Shown here: piece by piece, positions 53,740 to 64,000 of the stretch
How positions within the stretch are numbered: position 1 is the first letter of the stretch
Layout: every line of letters begins with the position of its first letter
Assembly: GCA_033816765.1 (NCBI GenBank)
Contig: CM066293.1
Coordinates: forward strand, 992,001 to 1,056,000
Reading direction: 5' to 3'
Length of the DNA: 64,000 bases
Source of the DNA: Nothopassalora personata
Lineage: Eukaryota > Ascomycota > Dothideomycetes > Mycosphaerellales > Mycosphaerellaceae
Position numbers and translations under genes: made by a program
The notes under the pieces: generated by a model
Databases searched by the model: none
The model's input: only the letters and a program-made list of their open reading frames with translations
Told to the model about the DNA's origin: nothing

Positions 53740-56700
53740 AGTTTTATTTATACTCTAGTACTCCTATACTAGTCTTATTTACTTCTCCTTAACGCCTTAT
53801 AGTCGGCTACTATGCGATCCGCATTCGCGAGGCCCTCCGCCGGTTCCTAGCTGTTATACTCCTCTAGCTAGTCCTTCTACTAGACTAGATACTATAGCTT
53901 ACCCTTACGCTTACGCCTATCTAGCACTACCTCTACCTTATACTCTCCGTCCTTATTAGCTAGAGGGGGTACGGGTCCATCCTTATTGCTACCGATATAC
54001 GGCTCGAAGAGAGAGACATAGAAGACGTTATAGAGCCTTAAGTCGGCTAGTAGCGCTAGGCGGTACGCCTACGAACCGATAGCGTCCGTAATGCGGTATA
54101 GGCCGATAAACTTCGGACCTATCTTCTTCTTTAGCACTACTAACTTAAGGTTCTTCGTTAATAATAGGACTAAGTTACCTACGCGGTAGGTCTTAGCTTA
54201 GTAGGTCTTATTATAGTAGCGAGCCTAGCTTTCTACTATAGCCTTCTATCGCTCCTCGAGTATAGCGCGTAGTTTTCGTATACGACTCGTAGCTGTTACC
54301 GCTACTAGTACTTCCCCCCCCCCTAGGTCTCGTCTCGAGATCTAGTTAGTATAGGGGCAATCTTAGGTCGCTAACCGTGCGCTATCTCGAACGGACTTAT
54401 CCGTAGTGTTAGGTAGATACTATTATTAGCTACGAATTTAGTAACTATAAGCTACTTAGCCCACTTAGTTTAATTGTTACTATAGTAATAACGAAGGTAT
54501 TGTTCGAGGGTTTAGTTTACTCTCTTAGTTTAGCTATTAGTCTAAGGGTAAAAGGCCGTAGATAGCTTACGCTTTACACGCGCCTCGAAGTAGAAGTTAC
54601 TCTAAAACTAACTAGTAAAGACCGGACCTCGGTCGCTTACTATACCTAACGGGACACTATAGTGTCGCACGACTTCGTCTCGTAGGAGCCTCGTAAGCTC
54701 TACGGCTATATAAGTCTTCGTCGTCGGGATGTATAAGCTCATTTTTAAGTAGCAATCGACTATCACTAGGATCGCATTATATACGTAACCGGCTCGCGTA
54801 CTTAGAGGTAGGTCCGTAATAAAATCCATGGTAATTTCCTACTACGGTCGCTCCGGTCTAGGAAGCGGTTATAGCTCGCCGTAGGGTCGATAGCGCCTCG
54901 CCTTCGAACCCTAGTAGGTTCTATAGGCTTAGACGTATTGTTTCACGTCCGTGCTAAGTAAGTCCTACTAATAATTACGTCGTAACAGCTCTTTAGTCTT
55001 AGTCCTTCTAAAGTGACCCGCGAGGACGTCGTCGTAGTGCATGCGAATTAGATGCGACCTAATTACGTAATCCCTAGGTACTACGATCGCGTCTCCGTAG
55101 TATATAAGGTTATCCTTTATATACTATCCCTTAGCGTCCCTCGCGCTTAGCGCCTACGCTAAGCATACGATACACTAGTCGTCTTACTACTACGCAATCT
55201 TTATTAAGAGTAGAATTAACTTACCCGTCGAGCTATAAGCTTAACCCTATATTACTATAGCGCATACTACTACTAGTAAAGACGGCTTATCTTAATAGGG
55301 AAGGTTACCTCTCCGTACTACTATCGCCGCGCCTATGTCGCCCTACATCGCCTCGTAGGTAGTAAGCACGCGCTTTACCGTCGGCTCGCTTATCCCTTCT
55401 AGAGACTCCTTCTAGAAAGATAGCTTACTTTATAAGGTAGGTAGTAAGTTTGAAGTTTATTACGTTATAGCTACGTAGTTACTACGTCTCGAAGGCGCGT
55501 CGGCTAGGTTAGTCTTACCCGGCCGATGCTCTACTATAAAATTAAAAGACTGTAGGAACGTAGCCTATCGAGCTTACCGCCTATTTAGCTGCTTTACTGT
55601 TATAAAGCCCTATAGGTTAGCGTAGTTGACTAGCACTCGCACCGTATACGTAGCGCCCTCTAAGTATAGCCTCTAATGCTTAAAAGCCTTAACTACTATA
55701 AGTAGCTCCTAATCGTACGTCTCGTAGTTACACTTAGCTAGTATTATCTTACGTAAATAGAACGCGATAGGATGCTACTTAGTACTAAACAATTAGGATA
55801 TAATACCTACGATCGCAAAACCTAAGGCATCCGTCTCGACTCGCGTGCGTAGCGTAGGATCGAAGTGCCTAAGTATTAGTACACCTAAGAATCCGGCCTT
55901 AAGCTATCGAAACGCCTACTCTTTGCTTAAGGTCTACGTAAGAGGGCCGTGCTTCTTACCGTCCTTAGATCCCTTTAGTAGGTTCGTTAGGGGCTTGTAG
56001 ACCCTTAAGTATCCTTCTATAAAACGCCGGTAGAAGTTGCAAAACCTAAGGAAGGACTAGACCTTATAAAAGGTCGTAGGTATAGGCTATTCCTCGATAG
56101 CGGCTACCCTACTCCTATCTATCGACACGCCTACGGCGCTTACGACAAACCTAAGGAACTCTATACTCTCCTAGAAGAAGTAACACTTCTTAGGGTTTAC
56201 GAATAGGGTAAACTTTCGTAGCCTCTCTAGTACCGCGCGTACGGCTCGTACGTGTGCCTTACGCGTCTCGCTATAGATAAGGATATTATCTAGGTAGACT
56301 ACGTAAATGTTATTAACTAAGCCGGTTAGCGCCTTGTTAATATACCCTTAAAAGGTTGCCGGTGCGTTAGTTAACCCGAACGGCATTACTAGGTACTCGT
56401 AGTATCCGTATCGCGTGCGAAACGTAGTCTTCTACTCATCGCCTCGCTTAATAGGGATACGATAGTAGGCGTCCTTTAAATCGATTATAGTAAAGAACCT
56501 AGAACCTAATAGCCTATCTAGCGTCTCGCTAATTAGGGGCAGGGGGTATCGGTTCTTTACTATAATCTCATTTAGGCCTCTATAATTAACATAGAGCCTA
56601 AGAGTACTATTCTTCTTTAGTACGAATAGGATAGGCGCACCCGCCTCGCTTACGGACTGCCTAATCCACCCCTTCTCTATTACTTACGTAAGGTACTCCT

Positions 56701-57450
56701 TTAAGGCCTCTAACTTAGTTAAGGACTAGTAGTACAGCGGCTTAAAAGGGGGTTTCTTTCCTTTAACGAGATCAATCGTATACTTAACCCCGTCGGGTAT
56801 CTTACGCTTCGCCTACTTATTAGGTACGTATACATCTCGGAAGTCTATAAATTCTTTAGGCTACGAGGGGCCCTCTCCTTTAGGTACTACTATAGTAATA
56901 GCCCGAACACTTATCGTATAAACCTACTTTAAGCTCTCGAGATCCTTAAGGAACTCGCGTACCTCACGCTACTAAACCGTAGGCGTCTCTACACCGTAGT
57001 ACTACTAGTTATCCTTATCGGTCTTTACTATCCGATTACGATGCCGCTAGGGTCTACCTAAAATTACTAATGGCCTACCTATAGGTACCGCGTAGTAGAT
57101 AGCGTTACTTACGCGCTCTACTCCCGCGTTATTAGCGAGTCGTAGCCGAACCGCAAAGGCGCCGTAGCAATACCCTAGGTTATGCGCATACGACTCTAAC
57201 TTCGGTAGCCTTACCCTATTAATAGATTACATTTAATATCGGAGTATATACTTATACGACACTAGGCTAAGATCCGTACAATTATCTAGGAGAAACGTAG
57301 CCTCGCGAAAGCCCTTACGAGTCTCGACTACGCCTCGTAAGTAACGCGCTAGACACGTATCTACTCGCCTTAAGGGGTCGACTTTAGGAAAACTCGGACT
57401 TAGGAGCGACCTACTTCTAGTCCTCTACCTTTTCCCTAGTCGCTACCCTT
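53740..57450 (-). pseudogene. Element F pol remnant (RT, RNase H, integrase, chromodomain)
   Basis: On the minus strand RT shows VVYLDNIL near 56,290 (YLDD mutated). RNase H shows ETDALGFAIVG and NYETYD with ELLIVVKAFKH near 55,700-55,850. Integrase is open at 54608-54829 (MDFITDLPLSTRAGY; IVSDRGPVFTS). A chromodomain (VEVVLDRRKRKGKL, then YNSWEPAEGL with changes) is at about 53,830-53,960. The remaining interruptions are RIP-type stops. Confidence 0.87.
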
Positions 57451-58600
57451 CTTAGTTAGAGCCTTCGTAGCGTCTACCCTACGAACCGCTTACGCGTTAC
57501 GGTCCTTCTATAGGTGCCTATTCGGGCAATCCGTCTTAATGTAACCCTTCTTATAGCATCTATAGCACTCCGCTTTAGTCCTATCGAAGGTTATAGACGA
57601 TCCGCCGGCGTCCCGCTAGTAACTCGTACCCGGGTCGCGCGACGCCTAACTATGCTTCTACTACTTCGAGCTACGATCGCTTCGCCCTTAGTCGCCCTTA
57701 GTCTCTCGCCTACGGCGACTATACTGCCCGCGGTCGTGCCCTCCGCTACTACGCTCCGTGCTTTTAATGCGCGAAGCTAGGATTACTAGTTCCTCTCTAG
57801 TTATTAGGATGTTATAAAACTTAACGATTGCGGACCGTAGGCTAGGCGTAAGCTTAGCGAGCATATATCGTACGCGTTACGCCTCCGTATAGTCCCCTAA
57901 CTAATCCTCTATAACATCTAGCTTAGTCGTAAACTAACGCACTATCTAGTTATCCTTCTATTTCACCGCCTTATACTCTAATATTACGTTAAGTACGCGG
58001 TTTATAGGATTACCGTATACGTCTCGATAGAACTCCTTAAAGTCCTAGTATATATACCCTTTAAGGTTAAGGACGCTATAGTTAGCGTACTATCGCTCAC
58101 TTGCCTCTCCGCTTAGGTACATAACCCTATATAGGACCTTTAACTCGTTCGTCGTATACGTGCCGCCTAAGAGGGTAAAGATAAGAGAGAGCTCCCTTAG
58201 GAATACCCGTACTTTCTTAATCGAGTCCCCTCTAAAAGGCGTAGGTTCTTTAAGACGTAAACGTGTCGCATACGATACGACCGCGCCTCGAGCTACGATA
58301 TTATCGTTAGTTACTATAGATAGAGGAGGGGGAGGGGGAGTAGGGGATAGTTCTCCGCTGGATTCGCCCTAAGGGTCCGCCGGCGGCACGCTTACGTCCC
58401 GTAAGATCTCTAACTGTTTAATCTCCCTCTATATCTCCTTCTCCTTAACCTCTACCCAAAGGGCATCCCTCCTTACGACTAAGGCTGCACGCCTCGCTTG
58501 TTACTAGGCCCTAGGGCTTAGGGGAGCCGTAGGCGTAGCGCTACTATCGTCGCGTTCGGACTCTATAGCGTATATAGATTGTAACGAAGAGAAGAATTAG
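57450..58600 (-). pseudogene. Element F gag remnant
   Basis: A zinc knuckle near 57,540 reads CYRCYKKGYIKTDC, that is CX2CX4HX4C with His changed to Tyr. Upstream on the minus strand there is Gag-like coding with many RIP stops. It runs from next to the 5' LTR. Confidence 0.7.
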
Positions 58601-58603
58601 AAC

Positions 58604-58800
58604 TATTAAGGGGATGTCGTAATGTATAGTACGCCTACGACCTACCAGTCGTAGATGAACTAATTCTTGCCTTTTCTTTAAGACGCATCGCGCGTCGCAA
58701 GGTGTACTTATGCGTGTTACGTGCGGCTTAGTAGCCGGTCGCGACCGTATGTTACATGTAAGGCCATATGTAAGGGTTAGCCACTAGGCTGCCCCTTACA
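58604..58800 (-). repeat. 5' LTR of element F
   Basis: 197 bp, homologous to 51995-52191 and to the clean solo copy. The TSD CTCTC follows. Confidence 0.92.
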
Positions 58801-58891
58801 CTCTCCCTCGACTTCCTATCGGCCCGAGAATAAACCCGATTAAGCTTATCTTCTTAACTTGTAATATTATTAGGTTATACTAAACCTAACA
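58801..58891 (+). repeat. 3' LTR of element C, last part
   Basis: 91 bp that complete the C LTR after F. It ends CCTAACA and is followed by CCCTC (58892-58896), the duplication also seen as GAGGG at 42443-42447. Confidence 0.87.
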
Positions 58892-60945
58892 CCCTCTACT
58901 ACTTACCTAGTGCTAGGTCTATCTTTATCTTAGTTAATGCTAGCGGTACTAGATAGGGATGTATTATTTCTTAAGAATTAATAGATAGTACCCGACGGCG
59001 TTATCCGGTACGGTATAAGAGTAGAATCTAGAACGCGTTAGAATCTAGATATAATACTAGTAAGCGAGAATGCCTTAGGGTCCTTAAGGGGCTTAAGAAG
59101 ATCTAGAGATATATTACTAGCGTTAATTTTGTCCTTAAGGTTAATGCTAAGACACTTATATAGTAGCTTAACCGGCCGGCTTCGGACCTACCTAACTTAG
59201 TAATAGCCCGGTAGGTCGTATAGATTAGGCTATTTACGTTCGAAGTAAAGTACGTTACGGGGACTAGGTACACTAGCCTAGATGCCCTATCTCGTAGGCC
59301 CTCTACACTTTAGGAGCCTAGAGAAGCTAACGAAGACGAAGTCAACCGGATAATTAATAATAAGCTATTTGGGTACCCGGAGCCGGTCGACACCTATCTA
59401 GTTAAAATCTAGAAAACACGACATCTCGGAGACTAATACTCTAAGAGCTCTTAGTAACTTACTTAGGTTATAGAAAATAGTACCCGGCCCGATAGTGTTA
59501 CCCGTACTAAGTACCGGCGGCTAGTAAAGAAGAGCGTTAACTTCTTTATCTAGGATTAGTTACTATTCTTCTAGAAGCGCCGAGGAGTACCGTTATAGCT
59601 TATAATGAACGATAATAAGGCTTAGAAGGAAATCGTTATAGAATGCTATAAAAGACACGGTTATCGTAGCGCTAAGGTTGTGTATAACCTTATTTCCGAT
59701 CGGTATTACTAGGACGGGTACTTCGCTAATGTCTCTATATAGGTTCGAAATTATGCTCCTTATAGGTTTTGCGAAGGTAACTAGCGCGCTAGTAAGCTTT
59801 ACTTATCGACCCCTTAGGTTATTAGTAAGAAGTGGTACTCGGACCCCGTCTAGGTGCATAAAAATAGATACCTCCTAGTTACGCGCGAAGCACTTAGCAA
59901 CTAGATCGAGGCTAGAGTAATAAGGGCACCTCCTAGCTCTAAGACGGTTACTAAGTTTCTATACGAAGATGTCTTCTATAGGCACGGCTACTATGCTAAA
60001 ATTGTACTTAATAACGCTACGGTTTATACGGCTAAGGTTAAGCGGTTACTCGTAGGACTTAGTGTTCGAAGGATCCGAATATTACCGTACTATCCGTAAT
60101 CTAATGCTCCGGTCGAGGTTAGACACCGTCCGATTCTTATAGCGTTAGTAAAGCTTATAAGGAACATATACCGCGGATAGGAGTAATAGGTACCCGCTAT
60201 GTTATAGGCTAATAGGACTACGACCTGTCGTACTACTAGAATAACGCTAGCTTAGGTCCTATATAGCTATCGTACGATTCTACCAATTGAGGTTAAGTAC
60301 CCGACGTAGGCTAATTATTAATAGGGATCGGTAAGGACAACTAAGGACCTCCTTACTATACGTGCCCGTTAACTCTAGGCTCTAGACCTTAGTTTAGAAG
60401 AGCTACATACTCGAAGAAAGCGACTAAGAGAACTTAGTAAGGACTACTTTAATTCTTACCGGAATGTTAACTCTATTAGTTTCTAGAAGGGCGACCTTAT
60501 TATAAGATTCGATAAGCTATATAAGGATAACTTCTTACGTAAGATCGGTTACCGATAGTAAGGTCTATATTGGGTGTCTAGTGTCTCTAGGGAGTTTAGT
60601 ACCTATATTCTTAAGGAACTTAATAGCATGCTAATAAAGGGTGTTTAGGTACGAGAAAACCTTAAGGTAGTTCTAGAGCTTCGCCCGGATAACATAGGAG
60701 TACTAGGCTTAGATAGTGGGCTCGATCTCGTAATAGGGGAGGGAGAAGTCGCTAATAGCGTCGCTAATAGCGAAGATAGTAGTAATTCGAACGAGATCGA
60801 GCCTATCGCCGACGAAGACGTACTACCTATAGGAGTTAACGAAAGGGGATCGGATCCTAAACCGGAATCTAAGAAGCTATAGGTTAGGCCTTATAACCTT
60901 TCTATAGCCGAAATTTTATAGTTTAGTAGGATCGAGGCTAAGAAC
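58892..60945 (+). pseudogene. E-family pol remnant, second copy (RNase H, integrase)
   Basis: Same blocks as in 33,153-35,208, including LVNASGT near 58,925 and the integrase blocks near 59,640-60,130. RIP stops are spread throughout. Confidence 0.83.
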
Positions 60946-61089
60946 TAATTAGTTAGTAATAGCGTACGGAGTTTACTTCCCTTAGGCATGTGTTGCACAT
61001 GCCCTTTAGTTTATTAAGCCGATTCGGTTATCTAGACTTTACTTTATAGGGTGTTCTTACCTTAGTTAGACCTTAGTTAGTAGAGTTAC

Positions 61090-61115
61090 ATTTACCGGTC
61101 CCGGGACCGGTAAAT
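61090..61115. repeat. 26-bp perfect palindrome (second 3' half)
   Basis: Same sequence and same position relative to pol and the extra ORF as 35351-35376. Confidence 0.95.
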
Positions 61116-61619
61116 CGGATCACGTAATAGCGTAGTATGTCTCTATTAAATGCTTACCTAGGTAGTTACTAGTACTAGTTTTCGGTTATATACAAGGTTA
61201 TCGGACCTTTAGTATAACCTTAATAGTACTACTCTTACTACTTATAAGACCGGTCTCGGCGCTACTACCTTATAACGGTTATAGGGACATACTCTAAGAG
61301 GTATACTTAAGCGTAGCTCTCTACCTACTACTTCCTCTCTTTTTCTTTAAACACTAATATATCTATCTACTACTACTACACACATTAGACGGTTCTTTAG
61401 CCTCTCTCTTTACGACCTTAACCTTCTTTAAAGCCCCCTACCCCGACATTAAGCTTTTAAACCTTACTAATACTCTAGAGTAGTACTACGAGATAGCTAA
61501 CTCTTACGATCTTACTACTAGCGAATCCTAGTTATTATAGCTTTAGCTAGTCCTTTGTTACGCCCGGCTAGCTCGAGCATAGCGCTTACTAGTACTATTA
61601 CTAGGCTTACCTACCTACC

Positions 61620-64000
61620 TTAGACCTTATTTAAGTCCCTTCGTCTACCGGATAACGTTAAGCATGTCCTTACTAACACGAACACGCCGAAGTCCGCCGC
61701 TAATATTATGTTCCGGGAGCTTAGTCCTTAGAAGCGGGTTAAGGTGTTAAAGGACTTCTATAAGGGCTTCGAGAAGGTGTTCGAAGACTACTCCGTCTAG
61801 GTTAACCTATTTTTCGAGAAAGTTAAGAGCGGCATAGGTAAGAGCTACTAGGATAAATTCCTTAGTAATAAGAAGCTCGATATCTTATTTCCTATCGTCG
61901 GTAAGATTCGTAAGACCGGTTTAGAGATTCGTAACCGAGAGAAGACTCTTCGAGCTACGCTTACCCGCTACTAGCTATAGTAGATAGACAATAAGATTCT
62001 TAATTAACGCGTTATCTCCGAGCTTTGTAGTACTAATAGCGGGCGCCGCTAGTTTACGGCCTTTATTAATAAGTACCTAGATTATAGTAGGGCTATTAGT
62101 AGAATTTAGAGGGCATTAATCTAGCGTATAAGGATCGGCCGTAAGGGCATAGATCGTAAGCAAATTCTAGAGCCTAGTAATCTTACCCGGTGCGATAGGG
62201 AGGCTAAAGCACGTAGCATTAATCCGTAGTCGGCTAAGAGTAGGGAGATTATTAGAAGATACCGCCTAGCCGTCTATAAGGATAGCCTTCTATACTTTAT
62301 AGAGGGTACTATTACTAAGAAGTCCGCGTCCCTAGAGGACAGTATAGATTAACCTAGACTATCTAGCTAGCAATAGCCTTAGCCACGTTAGCTACTACCG
62401 GGTAGTAAAGGTAAAGGACGTATAAAGAGTACTACGCTAACTCTACTAGCCTCTACCTAGCCTATAGTCCTATCGAGAGGCGGTCGTAAGTCGAGTCGAC
62501 TTAAGTAGCTCCGTATAGGCGAGAGTATAGGTAAGGGCATAACTACGCCTACTTAATCCTCGCCTAACCGAACGCTAGACGGCGTACCTATACGCGAGGG
62601 TAGTCCGCTAGGTATACCGGTTAGCACCCTACAATCCACTCCGGCCCTAACTAAGAATAGTAATCCGATACTTACTATATTACCTTCGGCTATAATTAGG
62701 GATGTATTAGTCTTTAAGGATTAGATCCTATAAGAAGACGAGGCCCTCCGGATTAAGCGCGCTAACTACACCTATAATAAGCGGTACTATAGCATTAAGT
62801 TTAGAAACTCGATTAATGTAGATAGCATTAACTAGCTACCTAAGCACCGGATAGCGGGCCTTAAGATGCTCGAATATGCTGTCTCGTACGTTCTTAAGAG
62901 GGATAGTAAGGTTAGCGCTATAATGTGCGATTAGTATGTTCGAGATTTCTACTATAAGGCCCTCTACTTCGTTACGAATCCCAGTATTACCGCTAATACC
63001 CTATGTAAGCGTGCGCTTAAGGTCTAAGACTAGCTCTTTAAAGGTAAGAGTTTTTTAGCTATTAAGGTAAAGAATAGGTCGTAGTTTCGCCCTAATAAGC
63101 GTAGTTAGAAGACTATTAACCCGCTTAGCTACCTCCGTGTTTAAGGTAAAGTCGGTACTACGAGTAGTATCGTTACGTATACTAACTATAACTAGATCCT
63201 CGATAAATTCGGCATTAATAAAGCTAACTAAGCCGATCTTAATTGTACCGGTACCTATTTAATAGTAATATACTATACTAGTATAATAACGCTAAACTAG
63301 CACCGCGGGTTAAAACAGTTAGAAAAATAATAAGTCGAGAATTCGACGTGTACCGATAGTACCTACGAGAATTAAATAAGGTTAGTAACGGCGGCGTCTA
63401 CTAGAACATGTAGTATTCTCTAAGCTAATAGATTATACGATAAGACCCCGGGCTATAGCTCTTATAAGTAGCGCTATACCCTTAGCACTGCACTCGGTTC
63501 ATCTCCTTCCCTAGGCCTACGATTTTTAGCTTTAATAGGGCTTATTAGGGGAGTAACGCGAATACTATAGTATAGTATACTAGGGTCGACTTAAACCTCG
63601 AAATTAAAAACTACTAGACTAGTAACCGGCTTAACATGCTATACTCTCTTAACTTAGAGGGCACTAGTAGACCGGAGTTTTTACACGGTTTTTATAAGTA
63701 AGGGAATACTAGAGAGTTTATCTAGTAGTGCTAGATCAACGACTATATAGAAGACGGCCGATTTAAGCGTTTCTTCTCGGTTAGGGTCTAGAATTACCTA
63801 AGTAAGAATAGCATTAGCTAGTTTAGAGAGGACCTAAGCGCTAGGCAAATGCGGGTAACTACTATAGGCGTTCTAATAAGGCAGGCCGTATATAAGAGGA
63901 TACTGCGTTAGATTAACCCTTACTTTATCGAGATCCGCGACGATAACTATCTTAAACTCTAGAGAAGCTAGAGCATGCACTAGGTAATAGACCTCTATCG
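61620..64000 (+). pseudogene. Second copy of the unknown E-family downstream ORF, incomplete
   Basis: Homologue of 35,890-38,270 with the same reading frame and blocks (MFRELSP, KVLKDFYKGFEKVFED). It is cut by the window end. Having two diverged copies with the same open pattern supports a real ancestral ORF. Confidence 0.55.

Larger units (their letters stand above)
51995..58800 (-). mobile_element. Element F, chromodomain Ty3/Gypsy, RIP-mutated
   Basis: It has 197-bp LTRs at 51995-52191 and 58604-58800 (ends TGTTAAGG/CCTTACA, first TG mutated) and the TSD CTCTC at 51990-51994 and 58801-58805. The host LTR without the insertion is seen at 42,0xx. Minus-strand coding is shown by integrase, chromodomain, RT and Gag knuckle, and by a purine tract (minus strand GGGAGAGGAGG) next to 52191. 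It holds an antisense ORF and a solo LTR of its own family. Confidence 0.92.
58892..64000 (+). mobile_element. E-family 3' half (copy E), runs off the window
   Basis: Direct homologue of 33,153-38,270: RNase H, integrase, palindrome (61090-61115) and the extra ORF. It resumes exactly at the CCCTC where element C was inserted. It differs from the other copy at several sites per 100 bases, mostly RIP-type. Its 3' LTR must lie beyond position 64,000. Confidence 0.88.

Noticed and set aside
57514..57780. An 88-codon plus-strand ORF within element F.
   Set aside because: It is the antisense shadow of the Gag remnant with its zinc knuckle on the minus strand.
52192..58603. Element F as plus-strand coding because of the long plus-strand reading at 52,493-53,735.
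   Set aside because: Integrase, chromodomain, RT, Gag knuckle and purine tract all place the main genes on the minus strand; the plus reading is a separate antisense gene.

Overview
The window looks like a contig end from a filamentous ascomycete, probably a Dothideomycete such as a Mycosphaerellales relative. The lineage is an inference from gene content and repeat style, not from a search. Genes have short spliceosomal introns (48-138 bp), and the repeats carry the signature of repeat-induced point mutation (RIP): CpA/TpG almost gone and TpA in excess.

The window has two parts. Positions 1 to about 13,030 are balanced-composition gene space with six genes: a CYP52-type cytochrome P450 (+), an unknown conserved fungal protein (+), a PhzF-like isomerase (+), a flotillin (-), a small PPxY protein (+) and a PYM/WIBG-type Mago-binding protein (-). 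They look like housekeeping or general metabolism genes, not a biosynthetic cluster. From about 13,030 to the end there is only nested transposable-element sequence, almost all mutated beyond coding.

The repeat block can be read as layers using target-site duplications (TSDs). A Ty1/Copia element (14,170-19,708, minus, TSD ATCTC) sits in an older unidentified relic. A large Ty3/Gypsy family, here called E, starts at the LTR at 20,668; its 3' half resumes at 58,892 and leaves the window. Between the halves lies a chromovirus, element C, inserted with TSD CCCTC. C is split inside its protease by a second E-family copy (X, TSD ATAGT). Its 3' LTR is split by another chromovirus, F (51,995-58,800, TSD CTCTC), which contains a solo LTR (53,401-53,597, TSD CGTTC). 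Recombination between the inverted E and X copies flipped the segment between them, so part of C now reads backwards (39,699-42,442) and an inverted E/X half lies at 42,443-47,765.

Into the 20,668-39,698 copy a chromodomain Ty3/Gypsy element (22,553-29,692) inserted recently. Its two 206-bp LTRs look identical, its gag and pol are open, it shows no RIP, and its TSD is GATAA. The inverted copy preserves the empty target site.

The most interesting signals are: (i) degraded cysteine-rich genes on the strand opposite pol, between pol and the 3' LTR, in both C and F, with two apparent introns in the F copy; (ii) a long second ORF downstream of pol in the E family; (iii) a recurring 26-bp palindrome in that family; (iv) a probable self-priming signal in the intact element; and (v) inverted repeat arms that are nearly identical although both are RIP-mutated.
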